Shown here one piece after another: positions 16,254-24,483 of a stretch of 64,000 bases of DNA. Under the pieces are notes generated by a model. That model was not told where the DNA came from and did not search any database. It was given only the letters and a program-made list of their open reading frames with translations. The position numbers and the translations under genes are program-made. Source of the DNA: Streptomyces shenzhenensis (lineage in GTDB: Bacteria > Actinomycetota > Actinomycetes > Streptomycetales > Streptomycetaceae); contig NZ_JAJONF010000016.1 in assembly GCF_021462265.1 (NCBI RefSeq), forward strand, positions 124,001-188,000. The letters run 5' to 3'. Numbering within the stretch: position 1 is the first letter of the stretch; each line of letters starts with the position of its first letter.

Positions 16254-16880
16254 ATGTCGGTGTTGGGTGGTTATCCGGTAGGGCCATCGGCCTGGGCTGT
16301 CGAGCGGTTTGGGCGGCATGCCGGCGCGCTTGCTGCTGCGGTCCCGGTGCAACTGGCCAAGGCGCATGGGAAGGCTCATGCCGCGCACCTCGCTGCGGGG
16401 CTGAAGAAGCGCAGTCCGTACGGTGTCGCCCTTGCGGGCGTGGTCCGCGAGAACCTGGCGGAGACGGCGCGGGGGCTGGGGGAAGCCGTGCGCGACGTGC
16501 GCGGATATGAGTATGCGGTGATCAACGATCACGCACTCTTCCCGTTCCGGTACGCGGACAGGCCGAGGCCCCTGGACCGAGCCCGACTGCCCGCCAATGC
16601 GTCGCCCACTCGGCACCGGCTGTTCCGGGCGCACGGGCCGCAGCCTCCGGAAGGCCTGTTCGACGTCGACGAGGATTTGGCGACCGAGGAGTACCTGGGC
16701 CTGCACGAAGCGTTCGAGGAGCTGGGAGCTTCCACCAGGCTGGTCTGCGTGTTCTTCACGGCCGACGCCGAAAGCGGCATCCATGCCATCCACTGGGGGG
16801 ACGCCCACCTCGAACCTGACCGCACCTTCACATGGCATTACAAGGAACAGCTCCCGCTCGCTCCCGTGCAGCTGGAGTGA
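16254..16880 (+). CDS. protein of unknown function in the AICE cargo
   Basis: 208 residues from ATG 16254, with GGGGAG about six bases upstream. An Ala-rich helical first third (to about residue 85) is followed by a mixed domain with YEYAVINDHALFPFRYADRPRPLDRARL and, later, STRLVCVFFTADAESGIHAIHWGDAHLEPDRTFTWHYKEQL. The Asp/His/Trp-rich second half looks enzymatic, but I cannot match it to a family. It is alone on the plus strand between two minus-strand cargo genes. No signal peptide or membrane segment. Confidence 0.65.
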   Translation: MSVLGGYPVGPSAWAVERFGRHAGALAAAVPVQLAKAHGKAHAAHLAAGLKKRSPYGVALAGVVRENLAETARGLGEAVRDVRGYEYAVINDHALFPFRYADRPRPLDRARLPANASPTRHRLFRAHGPQPPEGLFDVDEDLATEEYLGLHEAFEELGASTRLVCVFFTADAESGIHAIHWGDAHLEPDRTFTWHYKEQLPLAPVQLE

Positions 16881-17121
16881 CGGGCGGTGGCGCCGCTGTT
16901 TGGGCACTACCGGTCAGGGGCCGCCCGAGTTCTGGGCCGTCCGAGGTCGACCAACGCTGACAGTCGGCGCCCGGGGGTGACCACCCCCACCCCGCTCTGG
17001 CCTGGGGTCCCGGAGATGATCTGCCACACTGGACGTGTTATGCCTGCACCCGGAGGACTCGCATCTGTCTAGCCTCCACGCGCCCTACCAGCTCGCGATG
17101 AGGGAGGGCTGTCGCGGGTCA

Positions 17122-17673
17122 CTAGGCCGGGCCTGGGCCGTCAGCCGTCGCATCGAGGGCATTCCGAGCCAGCGTGAGGAACCTGTCCCGGCCGGTGTCC
17201 GTACTGGTCTTCATCTGCAGGAGGTCCGCGCCGGCCAACCTTTCGAGTTCGGGCATCCTGAGTGGCCGGTCCCCGTTCTGAATCTCCCAGAGGTGGACTG
17301 CGCCATTCCAGTCGGCGAAGAGATCACGGACTACCTCGGCCTGAGCTGCAACATCGGGCGGCCCTTCCAACTGCACCGTGTGACAGGCCTTGACTAACGC
17401 GGCCATCAGTTCATCTGGCACGTGAGTGGCGTACATGGTGCTGTGGTGAACTATCGCCACAGACCGCGGTTCTAGCTCCTGATACAGCTCGTACGCCGCG
17501 TTGATGAGATTGCCGTACGCCTCCCGCCGAACCTGGCGGCGCCAGTGAGCGTGCTGCGAACGATCCTGACTGCGACCAGTCACTATCGCTACAACAATCG
17601 CCCCGCTGGCGCCAACCGTCGCTCCCAGCAGACCGGCAGCAGAACCGATGATCGCGACAACCCCGGTGTCCAT
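17122..17673 (-). CDS. single-span membrane protein of unknown function
   Basis: 183 residues. A glycine-rich transmembrane helix lies at about 4-32 (VVAIIGSAAGLLGATVGASGAIVVAIV), then a basic stretch (RSQDRSQHAHWRRQVRREA) and a helical cytoplasmic domain of about 130 residues. Short proteins of this layout are frequent in actinobacterial accessory DNA; their function is unknown. Start ATG 17673. It is divergent from the frameshifted gene at 17873. Confidence 0.62.
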   Translation of the reverse strand: MDTGVVAIIGSAAGLLGATVGASGAIVVAIVTGRSQDRSQHAHWRRQVRREAYGNLINAAYELYQELEPRSVAIVHHSTMYATHVPDELMAALVKACHTVQLEGPPDVAAQAEVVRDLFADWNGAVHLWEIQNGDRPLRMPELERLAGADLLQMKTSTDTGRDRFLTLARNALDATADGPGPA

Positions 17674-17872
17674 GGCGGTGATTGTGCCCGCAGAGCACTA
17701 CCAGGTGGGGTGATTCACGGTAGGTCTGCTCGACCGCCCGCGGATCCTGGTGAACGCCCCGAGAACGACGCCCAAGGCTGTACCACCACAGTTGGAAAGC
17801 GTGCGTCGGCTCGCGTATGGACGGCTGGCACGGCGTGGGCGCGCTGTCAGAGGCTGGTGGCATCGTGCCGGT

Positions 17873-18207
17873 ATGGACGCACTCTTTGACATGCCCGAAC
17901 CGGAGACACCGGAAGAAGTCGTGATTGCTCGCTACCGGCTGAGCGATGACCAGTACGCTCGCGTGCCGAGCGGGAGGCGATCTTTGACGCTGAGCGCACC
18001 ATGACGGCAGCCGTCGAAGAGGCGGGAGTCGGTGAAGTGGACGGGAACGAGTTCGGCGGAGGCGAAGCCGTGCTGTACGCCTACGGGGCGGATGTGAAGG
18101 CGCTCTTCATGGTGATGGAGCCGACCCTTCGCGGTCTGCCGTTCAGGCCGGCTCACGTCGTGCTGCGGCAGGGGAGCCGGGGGACGGAGACCCGAGCGGA
18201 TCTGTGA
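17873..18207 (+). pseudogene. frameshifted conserved small gene of the AICE
   Basis: The first frame gives MDALFDMPEPETPEEVVIARYRLSDDQY, then loses sense and stops at 18004. The second frame takes over from about 17957 with RSRAEREAIFDAERTMTAAVEEAGVGEVDGNEFGGGEAVLYAYGADVKALFMVMEP to the stop at 18207. Joined by a -1 shift near 17956 they make one plausible protein of about 111 residues, so one base has been lost compared with an intact copy, or the base call is wrong. The N-terminal part resembles small acidic proteins often seen in Streptomyces elements. Function unknown. Confidence 0.72.
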
Positions 18208-18334
18208 GGCGGTACAGCAACGGAGTACAGCAACCCCAGCAACCGTCGGCACCCAGCATCGACCGTCCCGCCCCTCTCGGCAGCCTGTATGACCTCCAAT
18301 GACCGATCTCTACAGAGCTACGGATCAGAAGCTA

Positions 18335-18376
18335 GGCAGGGGGCAACACGGCCTCCTGGCCGTGTTGCCCCCTGCC
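18335..18376. terminator. strong bidirectional terminator
   Basis: GGCAGGGGGCAACACGGCC at 18335-18353 pairs without mismatch with 18358-18376, a 19-bp stem with a four-base loop (TCCT). It stands between the convergent ends of the frameshifted plus-strand gene and the minus-strand gene that stops at 18424. Confidence 0.85.
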
Positions 18377-18423
18377 CTCAGCCTCATCCACCTAGTCAGC
18401 GACCGGACTTCTGAGCTGCGGTG

Positions 18424-18738
18424 CTATAGGTCGGAGTCTTCATCCGCGTCCAAGCTGGCCCCATGACAGCGCCCGCGGCTGGTAGCCACACGGAGCACGT
18501 CCCGTAATGCGCCGACCAGCTGCGCGGCGAGAAGACGCAACTGCTCCCCGTTCGCGGTCTCGTCATCGAGTGCCGGTGCCGCCTGCTCCAGAAGTTGGGA
18601 CGCCATGCCGAGTTGAATCGACTCGATGTGGTCCGCGAGGCGGGACATGAAGCCTTCTGGGTCATCGGTGTTCAGGTAGCACGGCTTACCCCCCGGCCCC
18701 GCCCACGGGAGAAGCCTCAGCCCGCTGGGTGTCGTCAT
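18424..18738 (-). CDS. conserved AICE/plasmid protein of unknown function
   Basis: 104 residues, MTTPSGLRLLPWAGPGGKPCYLNTDDPEGFMSRLADHIESIQLGMASQLLEQAAPALDD, then a helical end and an acidic tail. The N-terminal LLPW.GPGGKPCYL..DD pattern recurs in small proteins of Streptomyces integrative elements. The C-terminal part is an amphipathic helix pair. It is last in a four-gene minus-strand group divergent from the KorSA-like repressor gene. No enzymatic motif is seen. Confidence 0.7.
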   Translation of the reverse strand: MTTPSGLRLLPWAGPGGKPCYLNTDDPEGFMSRLADHIESIQLGMASQLLEQAAPALDDETANGEQLRLLAAQLVGALRDVLRVATSRGRCHGASLDADEDSDL

Positions 18739-18800
18739 CCCTGCGCCTGCCTCTCGATAATCGATGTTGGCTACCGGCCGACCGCCTGAGTCCCGGACGC

Positions 18801-19004
18801 TCACCGCTTCAACGCCCCCGGAGTCGTGGGGACAGACGCCGAGTGGCACGAGCAGTCGCACGCCTCGTAGATCAGTGGGACGTCGACCGGTGCCGAAGCC
18901 GGGGAGGAGTCCGCGCACTCGTGGTGCGTGCCGACGCGGCAGGCAGTTGAGCGGTAGGGGGCGGCCGAGGCGTTCAGGTCGCGTGGCTGCTGTTGCGGAG
19001 ACAT
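18801..19004 (-). CDS. small Cys-rich conserved AICE protein
   Basis: 67 residues, MSPQQQPRDLNASAAPYRSTACRVGTHHECADSSPASAPVDVPLIYEACDCSCHSAS. The ACRVGTHHEC and ACDCSCH parts together make a Cys/His set likely to bind zinc. It starts one base into the stop of the upstream gene (TGATG), so it is translationally coupled. This little family is recurrent next to KorSA-type regulators in Streptomyces elements; function not known. Confidence 0.7.
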   Translation of the reverse strand: MSPQQQPRDLNASAAPYRSTACRVGTHHECADSSPASAPVDVPLIYEACDCSCHSASVPTTPGALKR

Positions 19005-19318
19005 CAGCCGACCCCCAGGAGGACCGACCTCGTGTCGATCGGAGCATCACCGGCCACGACATCCACCGAGTGCTGTCGTACGCGCTTCTCCCAGGCCAGC
19101 AAGTAAGGGCGGACAAGCGGGGTGTCCTCCCCTCTGAGCAGGTCACGGTGGCCCATCCGGTCAGAGACCGCTCCCAGAACGACCGTCGGCCCGCCAACAG
19201 GCGCGGAGGACGCACAGGCCGCTGGCGGCCGAGGCGGCGTTAAGCAGCGGCGGTGCCTGCCCCTGGGGACGTACCGCGCCCTGGTGCGGGCGACGGCGCG
19301 GCGGATACGGTTGAGCAC
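19004..19318 (-). CDS. small conserved AICE protein of unknown function
   Basis: 104 residues from GTG 19318, with AGGAG ten bases upstream. Basic N-terminus (MLNRIRRAVARTRARYVPRGRHRR), a short Pro-rich stretch, then PTVVLGAVSDRMGHRDLLRGEDTPLVRPYLLAWEKRVRQHSVDVVAG. The basic start could bind nucleic acid. It lies 13 bases after the preceding gene and overlaps the next one, within the four-gene group. No family is recognised. Confidence 0.65.
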   Translation of the reverse strand: MLNRIRRAVARTRARYVPRGRHRRCLTPPRPPAACASSAPVGGPTVVLGAVSDRMGHRDLLRGEDTPLVRPYLLAWEKRVRQHSVDVVAGDAPIDTRSVLLGVG

Positions 19319-19331
19319 GCTGAATCAGCTC

Positions 19332-19637
19332 CTATCGCTGATGGCTCGGTCCCCCGGCATCGCCCGCCGTGGGGACCACTTTGCGTACGACCGCCCAGAG
19401 GGTGCGGCCGCTCAAGCTGGTGGCGTGGAGCCCGAACCGATCGGCCTCGGCCACCACCTCCAGGACCTCCCTCCACACCTCTGCGGAGAGCGATTCCGGT
19501 AACTCCGCTTCGACCGACGTGAAGCCGGCGCGTTCCTCCACCCGCGTGGGGAGCCCGACAGCGGACAGCCGGGCGGCGATGGCCGCCGCGCTAACTCCCG
19601 AAGCGGGCACAGGGCAGCCTCCGTCACCAGCGATCAC
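19332..19637 (-). CDS. small conserved AICE protein, first gene divergent from the repressor
   Basis: 101 residues from GTG 19637. The sequence MIAGDGGCPVPASGVSAAAIAARLSAVGLPTRVEERAGFTSVEAELPESLSAEVWREVLEVVAEADRFGLHATSLSGRTLWAVVRK has an alpha/beta pattern and ends in a flexible tail. Its start is only about 12 bases from the first CTAGTNNACTAG operator copy, so the KorSA-like repressor very likely controls it too. Function unknown. Confidence 0.65.
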   Translation of the reverse strand: MIAGDGGCPVPASGVSAAAIAARLSAVGLPTRVEERAGFTSVEAELPESLSAEVWREVLEVVAEADRFGLHATSLSGRTLWAVVRKVVPTAGDAGGPSHQR

Positions 19638-19648
19638 TTTCAGTGAAG

Positions 19649-19679
19649 CTAGTTAACTAGATTAGAGCTAGTGGACTAG
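19649..19679. promoter_or_regulatory. paired operators CTAGTNNACTAG in the repressor promoter
   Basis: CTAGTTAACTAG (19649-19660) and CTAGTGGACTAG (19668-19679): two 12-base dyads sharing all defined positions, starts 19 bases apart, in the 51-base space between the divergent GTG 19637 and ATG 19689. Position and form fit autoregulatory sites of the GntR/HutC-type protein next door. Confidence 0.78.
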
Positions 19680-19688
19680 ATTTTCCAC

Positions 19689-20444
19689 ATGCCTGAGCAG
19701 CCGCCTTACCTCCGCATCGCCGACGAACTCCGGCGGCGGATCGCGGAGCATGTGTGGGAGCCGGGGGACCGCCTCCCCTCCCGCGCGCAGATCGGCCAGG
19801 AGTGCGGCGTGGGCGAGAACGTCGTCCGCCGAGCGCAGGAACTGCTGATCTCACAGGGCGTCCTGGAAGGGCGAGCCGGATCGGGCACCTACGTCGCCGA
19901 GCCACGGCAACGCGTGCGGGTCGTCCGGTCCTCGGCGCGCGAGCAGCACCAGGGGTCGCCGTTCCGCACGGACATGAAGGCCCTCGGCAAGCAAGGCGAC
20001 TGGGAGAGCCGGACCGACGCCAAGGTCCCCGCCCCCGCCGACATCGCCGCGCGACTGGGCATCGCCGAAGGCGACTTGTGCGTACGGACCTCGTACGAGT
20101 TCCTGGCCGACGGCAGGCCCGTGCAGCTCTCCACGAGCTGGGAGCCCTACGACCTCACCGCCGGCACCCTCGTCGTCCTTCCCGAGGGAGGCCCGCATGC
20201 CGGGACGGGCGTCGTGAACCGCATGGCCGCCATCGGGATCACCGTCAGCCACGCCGTGGAGCAGCCCGAGCCCCGGCAGGCAACCGCCGACGAAGCCTCA
20301 CTCCTCGGCGTTCAGAAGGCCGCTCTCGTTACCCACATCCGGCGGACCTACTACAGCGACCAAGGGCGCCCCGTGGAGACCGCGGACATCATCGTGCCGG
20401 CCGCCCACTGCGAAATCGTCTACGAGATTCCCATCAACCGGTAG
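19689..20444 (+). CDS. KorSA-like GntR (HutC-type) repressor
   Basis: 251 residues. The N-terminal winged helix-turn-helix (PPYLRIADELRRRIAEHVWEPGDRLPSRAQIGQECGVGENVVRRAQELLISQGVLEGRAGSGTYV, about 5-70) is followed by a UTRA ligand-binding domain (about 90-250, with SYEFLADGRPVQLSTSWEP and VVNRMAAIGITVSHAVEQ). KorSA of pSAM2 represses its own gene and the activator of replication and transfer. ATG 19689 stands 9 bases after two clear operator dyads. It is the last gene before the right attachment site. The ligand that would relieve repression cannot be told. Confidence 0.9.
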   Translation: MPEQPPYLRIADELRRRIAEHVWEPGDRLPSRAQIGQECGVGENVVRRAQELLISQGVLEGRAGSGTYVAEPRQRVRVVRSSAREQHQGSPFRTDMKALGKQGDWESRTDAKVPAPADIAARLGIAEGDLCVRTSYEFLADGRPVQLSTSWEPYDLTAGTLVVLPEGGPHAGTGVVNRMAAIGITVSHAVEQPEPRQATADEASLLGVQKAALVTHIRRTYYSDQGRPVETADIIVPAAHCEIVYEIPINR

Positions 20445-20480
20445 GCGACAGCCCCCTCAGACCATGATCCGAGGCCCTCA

Positions 20481-20513
20481 AGTCGTGCCCCAGTCGTGCC
20501 CCTTCCGTGCCCG
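20481..20513. repeat. tandem AGTCGTGCCCC repeats, possible arm-type Int sites
   Basis: AGTCGTGCCCC twice head to tail (20481-20491, 20492-20502), then the related TTCCGTGCCCG (20503-20513). The 11-base spacing is about one helical turn, so all copies face the same side. The core CGTGCCC also occurs three times at 3701-3740, near the other att repeat. Confidence 0.55.
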
Positions 20514-20569
20514 ATAGAGCGGGAAACCAGGGGGAACAGCGGTGTCCATGGGGGAGCGCACACGCCAAC

Positions 20570-20600
20570 GGCCCCCGACCATCTCACCTGGTCAGGGGCC
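20570..20600 (-). terminator. hairpin downstream of tRNA-Ser(UGA), carried by the element
   Basis: GGCCCCCGACCA (20570-20581) pairs with TGGTCAGGGGCC (20589-20600) with one mismatch, seven-base loop. Read on the minus strand it begins about 12 bases after the tRNA 3' end. The element therefore seems to bring both the tRNA 3' part and a new terminator. Confidence 0.6.
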
Positions 20601-20611
20601 ATCCACGTCAC

Positions 20612-20666
20612 GCGGTGGGTGTGGGATTTGAACCCACGGTGACTCGCGCCACGACGGTTTTCAAGA
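20612..20666. repeat. right attachment site of the AICE (55-bp direct repeat)
   Basis: Perfect copy of 3565-3619. It covers the 3' part of the tRNA-Ser(UGA) gene, from the anticodon loop to the acceptor end, so integration rebuilds a complete tRNA. Confidence 0.95.
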
Positions 20667-20697
20667 CCGTTCCCTTAGGCCGCTCGGGCAACCCACC
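20613..20697 (-). tRNA. tRNA-Ser (anticodon UGA)
   Basis: On the minus strand the gene begins GGTGGGTTGCCCGAGCGG and ends with the complementary acceptor strand ACCCACC plus discriminator G. The anticodon arm is ACGGT CTTGAAA ACCGT, anticodon TGA. A long variable arm (class II) marks it as serine. CCA is not encoded. The 3' part is the AICE attachment site. Confidence 0.97.
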
Positions 20698-20757
20698 CCG
20701 CGCGGACGGAGATCCGCGCGGGGAACAGAGTAACCGGTTCGTGCGGGCGTGTGCCGG

Positions 20758-22239
20758 TCAGTTGTCGCCGACGCGGGAGCCGAGGGTGACGGTGACCGTG
20801 TGTTCCGAGCCGCCGCGCTTGTAGGTGATCTCGACCTTGTCGCCGGGCTTGTGGGTCCAGATCTCGCCGATCAGGGTCGGGCCGCTGTCGATCACCGTGC
20901 CGTCCAGCTTGGTGATGACGTCGCCGGGCTTGAGGCCCGCCTTGTCCGCGGGGCCGCCCGACTCCACCGGGGCGGAGCCGCCCGAGCCGGAGTCGGTGAT
21001 CTGGGCGCCGGAGGAGCCGTCCTCCAGCGACACCGACGCGCCGATCTTCGCGTAGACCGGCTTGCCGGTCTTGATCAGCTGCTGGGCCACGTACTTGGCC
21101 TGGTTGATCGGGATGGCGAAGCCGAGGCCGATCGAACCCGACTGCCCGCCGCTGCCCAGGCCGCCGCTGGACGCGGACTGGATCGCGGAGTTGATGCCGA
21201 TCACCGCGCCGGAGGCGTCGAGCAGCGGCCCGCCGGAGTTGCCCGGGTTGATGGAGGCGTCGGTCTGCAGGGCGCTCATGTAGGACGCCTTGCTGGTGGA
21301 GCTGCCGTCGCTGGAGGCGACCGGGCGGTTCTTGGCGCTGATGATGCCCGTGGTGACCGTGTTGGACAGGCCGAAGGGTGCGCCGATCGCGATCGTCTCG
21401 TCGCCGACGGCCACCCTGTCGGAGTCGCCCAGGGCGAGCGGCTGCAGGTCCGACGGCGGGTTCTTGAGCTTGATGACCGCGACGTCGTAGCCCTGCGCGT
21501 GGCCCACGACCTCGGCGTCGTACTTCTTGCCGTCCGGGAACGTGGCGGTCAGCTTGCCGCCGTCGAGGGAGTCGGCGACCACGTGGTTGTTGGTGATGAT
21601 GTGGCCCTGCTTGTCGAAGACGAAGCCGGTGCCGGTGCCGCCCTCGCCGTTGGTCGCCTCGGACTCGATGGTGACCGTGCTGGGCAGCGACTTGGCGGCG
21701 ACCGCCGCGATGGTGCCGGCGGCACGCTTGACCTGGGTGGCGCCGGTGTCGGAGGACGCGGAGATGGTCGTGGAGCCGCTGTCGTCGTTGTTCTTCGCCA
21801 GCGTGTAGCCGAGGCCGCCGCCGAGGCCACCCGCGACCAGTGCGGCCACCAGGACGCCGGCGATCAGACCGCCGCGCCCGCTGCCCTTCTTCGGCGCGTG
21901 CTGCGGCTGCTGGAACGGCTGGTGCTGCGGGTACGGGTGCTGCTGGTGCTGCTGGTCGTACGACGAGCCCCAGCCCGTGCCTGCACCCGCGCCGGGGTCC
22001 GCGTAGGAGGGGGTCACGGGGGGCGGGGGCGGCCAGGAGCTGTCAGGGGCCTGTGGTGCGGTGCCGTAAGGGTCACCCGCTGGTGCGCCGGGGGCCTGGG
22101 GCGTCGGCGGGATCGGGGTGGTCGGCGCTTCCCCGCCGTCGGACGCGGCCGCCTGCGGCGAGGTGGCGGGAGACGCCGGCGGCACGGGAGGTGCCGATGG
22201 GGCCGGAGGTACCGGGTTGCCCTCGTTCTCGGTGCTCAC
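20758..22239 (-). CDS. HtrA/DegP-like membrane-anchored serine protease with PDZ domain
   Basis: 493 residues from GTG 22239 (GGAG eight bases upstream). A Pro/Ala/Gln-rich cytoplasmic part (1-118) is followed by one transmembrane helix (about 123-147) and an extracytoplasmic trypsin-like domain with His219 (NNHVVAD), Asp252 (YDVAVIKL) and Ser335 (NPGNSGGPLL), then one PDZ domain (about 400-490, GGPADKAGLKPGDVITKLDG). It degrades or refolds damaged proteins outside the membrane. It is the first chromosomal gene beyond the tRNA. It diverges from the glycerophosphodiesterase gene. Confidence 0.95.
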   Translation of the reverse strand: MSTENEGNPVPPAPSAPPVPPASPATSPQAAASDGGEAPTTPIPPTPQAPGAPAGDPYGTAPQAPDSSWPPPPPVTPSYADPGAGAGTGWGSSYDQQHQQHPYPQHQPFQQPQHAPKKGSGRGGLIAGVLVAALVAGGLGGGLGYTLAKNNDDSGSTTISASSDTGATQVKRAAGTIAAVAAKSLPSTVTIESEATNGEGGTGTGFVFDKQGHIITNNHVVADSLDGGKLTATFPDGKKYDAEVVGHAQGYDVAVIKLKNPPSDLQPLALGDSDRVAVGDETIAIGAPFGLSNTVTTGIISAKNRPVASSDGSSTSKASYMSALQTDASINPGNSGGPLLDASGAVIGINSAIQSASSGGLGSGGQSGSIGLGFAIPINQAKYVAQQLIKTGKPVYAKIGASVSLEDGSSGAQITDSGSGGSAPVESGGPADKAGLKPGDVITKLDGTVIDSGPTLIGEIWTHKPGDKVEITYKRGGSEHTVTVTLGSRVGDN

Positions 22240-22496
22240 AGCTTCTCTCCTCGGTCCACGGCTTTTCTTCTCGGTCGCACTCGGTCACGCTCTTTCACGC
22301 TTGCTGTCGGTCCGGCGCGATTCGGCTGTGCATGTGCTTTTGTATGCCGTCAGCTTTTCCCACAGGGCGTCAGAGCACCATAAGCGGTGGCTGTGGGTAC
22401 ACGGACAACCTTTATATAGGGCCTGTCCGACAAAAGTTCTCTTTACCGGCATCCGCGGTGCTCCCAGGTACCCCCGCTCGGTGGCACCATGTCGCG

Positions 22497-23351
22497 GTGA
22501 CCCACGCACCACAGCATCGCATCCAGGTCGTCGCGCACCGCGGGGCCTCCGAGGACGCTCCCGAGCACACCCTGGCCGCTTACAAGAAGGCCATCGAGGA
22601 CGGCGCCGACGCCCTGGAGTGCGACGTGCGCCTGACCGCCGACGGCCACCTCGTGTGCGTCCACGACCGACGGGTCAACCGTACGTCCAACGGGCGGGGT
22701 GCCGTCTCGGCCCTGGAGCTCGCCGATCTCTCCGCCCTGGACTTCGGCGCGTGGCGGAAGGGTCCGGCCTGGCGCGGACGGGACGAGGAGCCCGACTGGG
22801 AGTTCCGGCCCGAGGACCGCGCCGACACCTCCGTACTGACCCTGGAGCGGCTGCTGGAGCTGGTCGCGGACTCCGGGCGGCGGGTGGAGCTGGCGATCGA
22901 GACCAAGCACCCCACGCGGTGGGCGGGGCAGGTCGAGGAGCGGCTGCTGGTCCTGCTCAAGCGGTTCGGGCTGGACACCCCGGCCACCCCCGCCGAGTCG
23001 CCGGTGCGGGTCATGAGCTTCTCCGCGCGGTCGCTGGCCCGGGTCCGGGCGGCCTCGCCGACACTGCCGACGGTCTACCTGCTGCAGTTCCTCTCGCCCC
23101 GGCTGCGCGACGGGCGGCTGCCGGCCGGCGTCCGGATCGCGGGCCCCTCGATCCGGATCGTGCGCAATCATCCGGCCTATGTCGAGCGGTTGAAGCGGAA
23201 CGGCCACCAGGTGCACGTGTGGACGGTGAACGAGCCGGAGGACGTGGACCTCTGCGTGGAACTCGGCATCGACGCGATCATCACCAACCGGCCGGCGGCG
23301 GTGCTGCGCCGGCTGGGGCGGTGCGGAACGGTGAATCGGGACCTGTCCTGA
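22497..23351 (+). CDS. glycerophosphodiester phosphodiesterase
   Basis: 284 residues from GTG 22497 (VTHAPQHRIQVVAHRGASEDAPEHT). GDPD motifs: VVAHRGASEDAPEHTLAAY with catalytic His, DALECDVRLTADGHLVCVHD with Glu, Asp and second His, later LAIETKH, and the end HVWTVNEPEDVDLCVELGIDAIITNRP. It hydrolyses glycerophosphodiesters to glycerol 3-phosphate and an alcohol. No signal peptide is seen, so it should be cytoplasmic. No strong ribosome site precedes the GTG; the start follows the family N-terminus. Confidence 0.93.
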   Translation: MTHAPQHRIQVVAHRGASEDAPEHTLAAYKKAIEDGADALECDVRLTADGHLVCVHDRRVNRTSNGRGAVSALELADLSALDFGAWRKGPAWRGRDEEPDWEFRPEDRADTSVLTLERLLELVADSGRRVELAIETKHPTRWAGQVEERLLVLLKRFGLDTPATPAESPVRVMSFSARSLARVRAASPTLPTVYLLQFLSPRLRDGRLPAGVRIAGPSIRIVRNHPAYVERLKRNGHQVHVWTVNEPEDVDLCVELGIDAIITNRPAAVLRRLGRCGTVNRDLS

Positions 23352-23637
23352 CCAGGGCTCAGATAAAGAGTCAAGTAAGGACACCTCGTACCTCTTGACC
23401 CGAAAGCCCGCTCACAGCATCCTCACTTCTCGGCCATACCATCGAAATCAAGCCATACGAAGCCTTATCTGAAGCCGTATCGGGGGGATAGGGCGACGGC
23501 CCGTCACAGGGGGTGCTCCGGCGCGTTCGGCACGTATTCGTTGGTTGCGAGTGCGTCACCGGACATTCACTGGCCGGTTTCCGGTTCAGGCCGATGGGGC
23601 ATCCACACCGTGGCGTGGGGCGAAGGAGGTCTCGGGG

Positions 23638-24189
23638 GTGGCGTTGGTGGTGGCACAGGACGTGCCCACGTCGTCGAGCATGGCCGTACCCCATGGCCCT
23701 GCGGGCGTGGGGAAGGCGAGACACCGCATGCGCGAGCAGTTGCGCACCGGTGGTCTATCGGAATCGGTCATCGACGATGCCGTACTGATCCTTTCCGAAC
23801 TTTTGAGCAATGCCTGCAAACACGGCCGTCCCTTGGGCGACGCACTGGCCGGGGACGGCGACGTGCGGGCCGCCTGGCGGGTGGACAGTCGCGGCCGGCT
23901 GGTCGTCGAGGTGACGGACGGCGGCGGCCCGACCCGCCCGGCCCCCATGACCCCGTCGGTCACGGCACACGGCGGCCGCGGGCTGAACATCATCACGGCC
24001 CTGGCCGACGACTGGGGGGTCCGCGACGACGCCCGGGGCGAGGTGACCGTCTGGGTCGTGATCCACAGGGACATGAGCGATCCCGGCACCCCGGACCACC
24101 GTGACACCTTGGCCACGCGCGTCATGGCACCCTCGGTCCCGGAGCTGCCGGGCCTGGACCTGACGGAGGCGTTCGACGACCTGGACTGA
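23638..24189 (+). CDS. anti-sigma-factor-type ATP-binding protein (HATPase_c_2)
   Basis: 183 residues from GTG 23638, with GGAGG seven bases upstream. The GHKL ATPase signs are the N box ELLSNACKHGRPL, the G1 box VEVTDGGGPTRP and the G2 box TAHGGRGLNIITALAD. The family (RsbW/SpoIIAB relatives) binds sigma factors or anti-anti-sigma factors as a kinase; Streptomyces has dozens, most unassigned. It stands alone, without a neighbouring sigma factor or antagonist gene. Confidence 0.9.
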   Translation: MALVVAQDVPTSSSMAVPHGPAGVGKARHRMREQLRTGGLSESVIDDAVLILSELLSNACKHGRPLGDALAGDGDVRAAWRVDSRGRLVVEVTDGGGPTRPAPMTPSVTAHGGRGLNIITALADDWGVRDDARGEVTVWVVIHRDMSDPGTPDHRDTLATRVMAPSVPELPGLDLTEAFDDLD

Positions 24190-24483
24190 GCCTTCGTAGT
24201 ATTTCCCGGCCTTTCCATGACGTCGGACGGCTTCGAACGGCTTCGGACGGCTGCCGGCGACTCGCGACAGCCTCCGACGGCTTCCCACGAGACTCGCAAC
24301 AACTTCCAGACTTCCGGCGACTTCCGGCGGCCGGGAACGATCGGGTACGCGGCGTCGGCTCCGTCCACAGGGGGGACGGCCGTACGCCCGTGTCGGCGCG
24401 GTCGTCCACAGGTTCCCGTGCCTCAGGGCGGGAACGGCTAGGCTCCCGCCGTACGAGACGAGCCGTAACCGGGAGACACCCAG

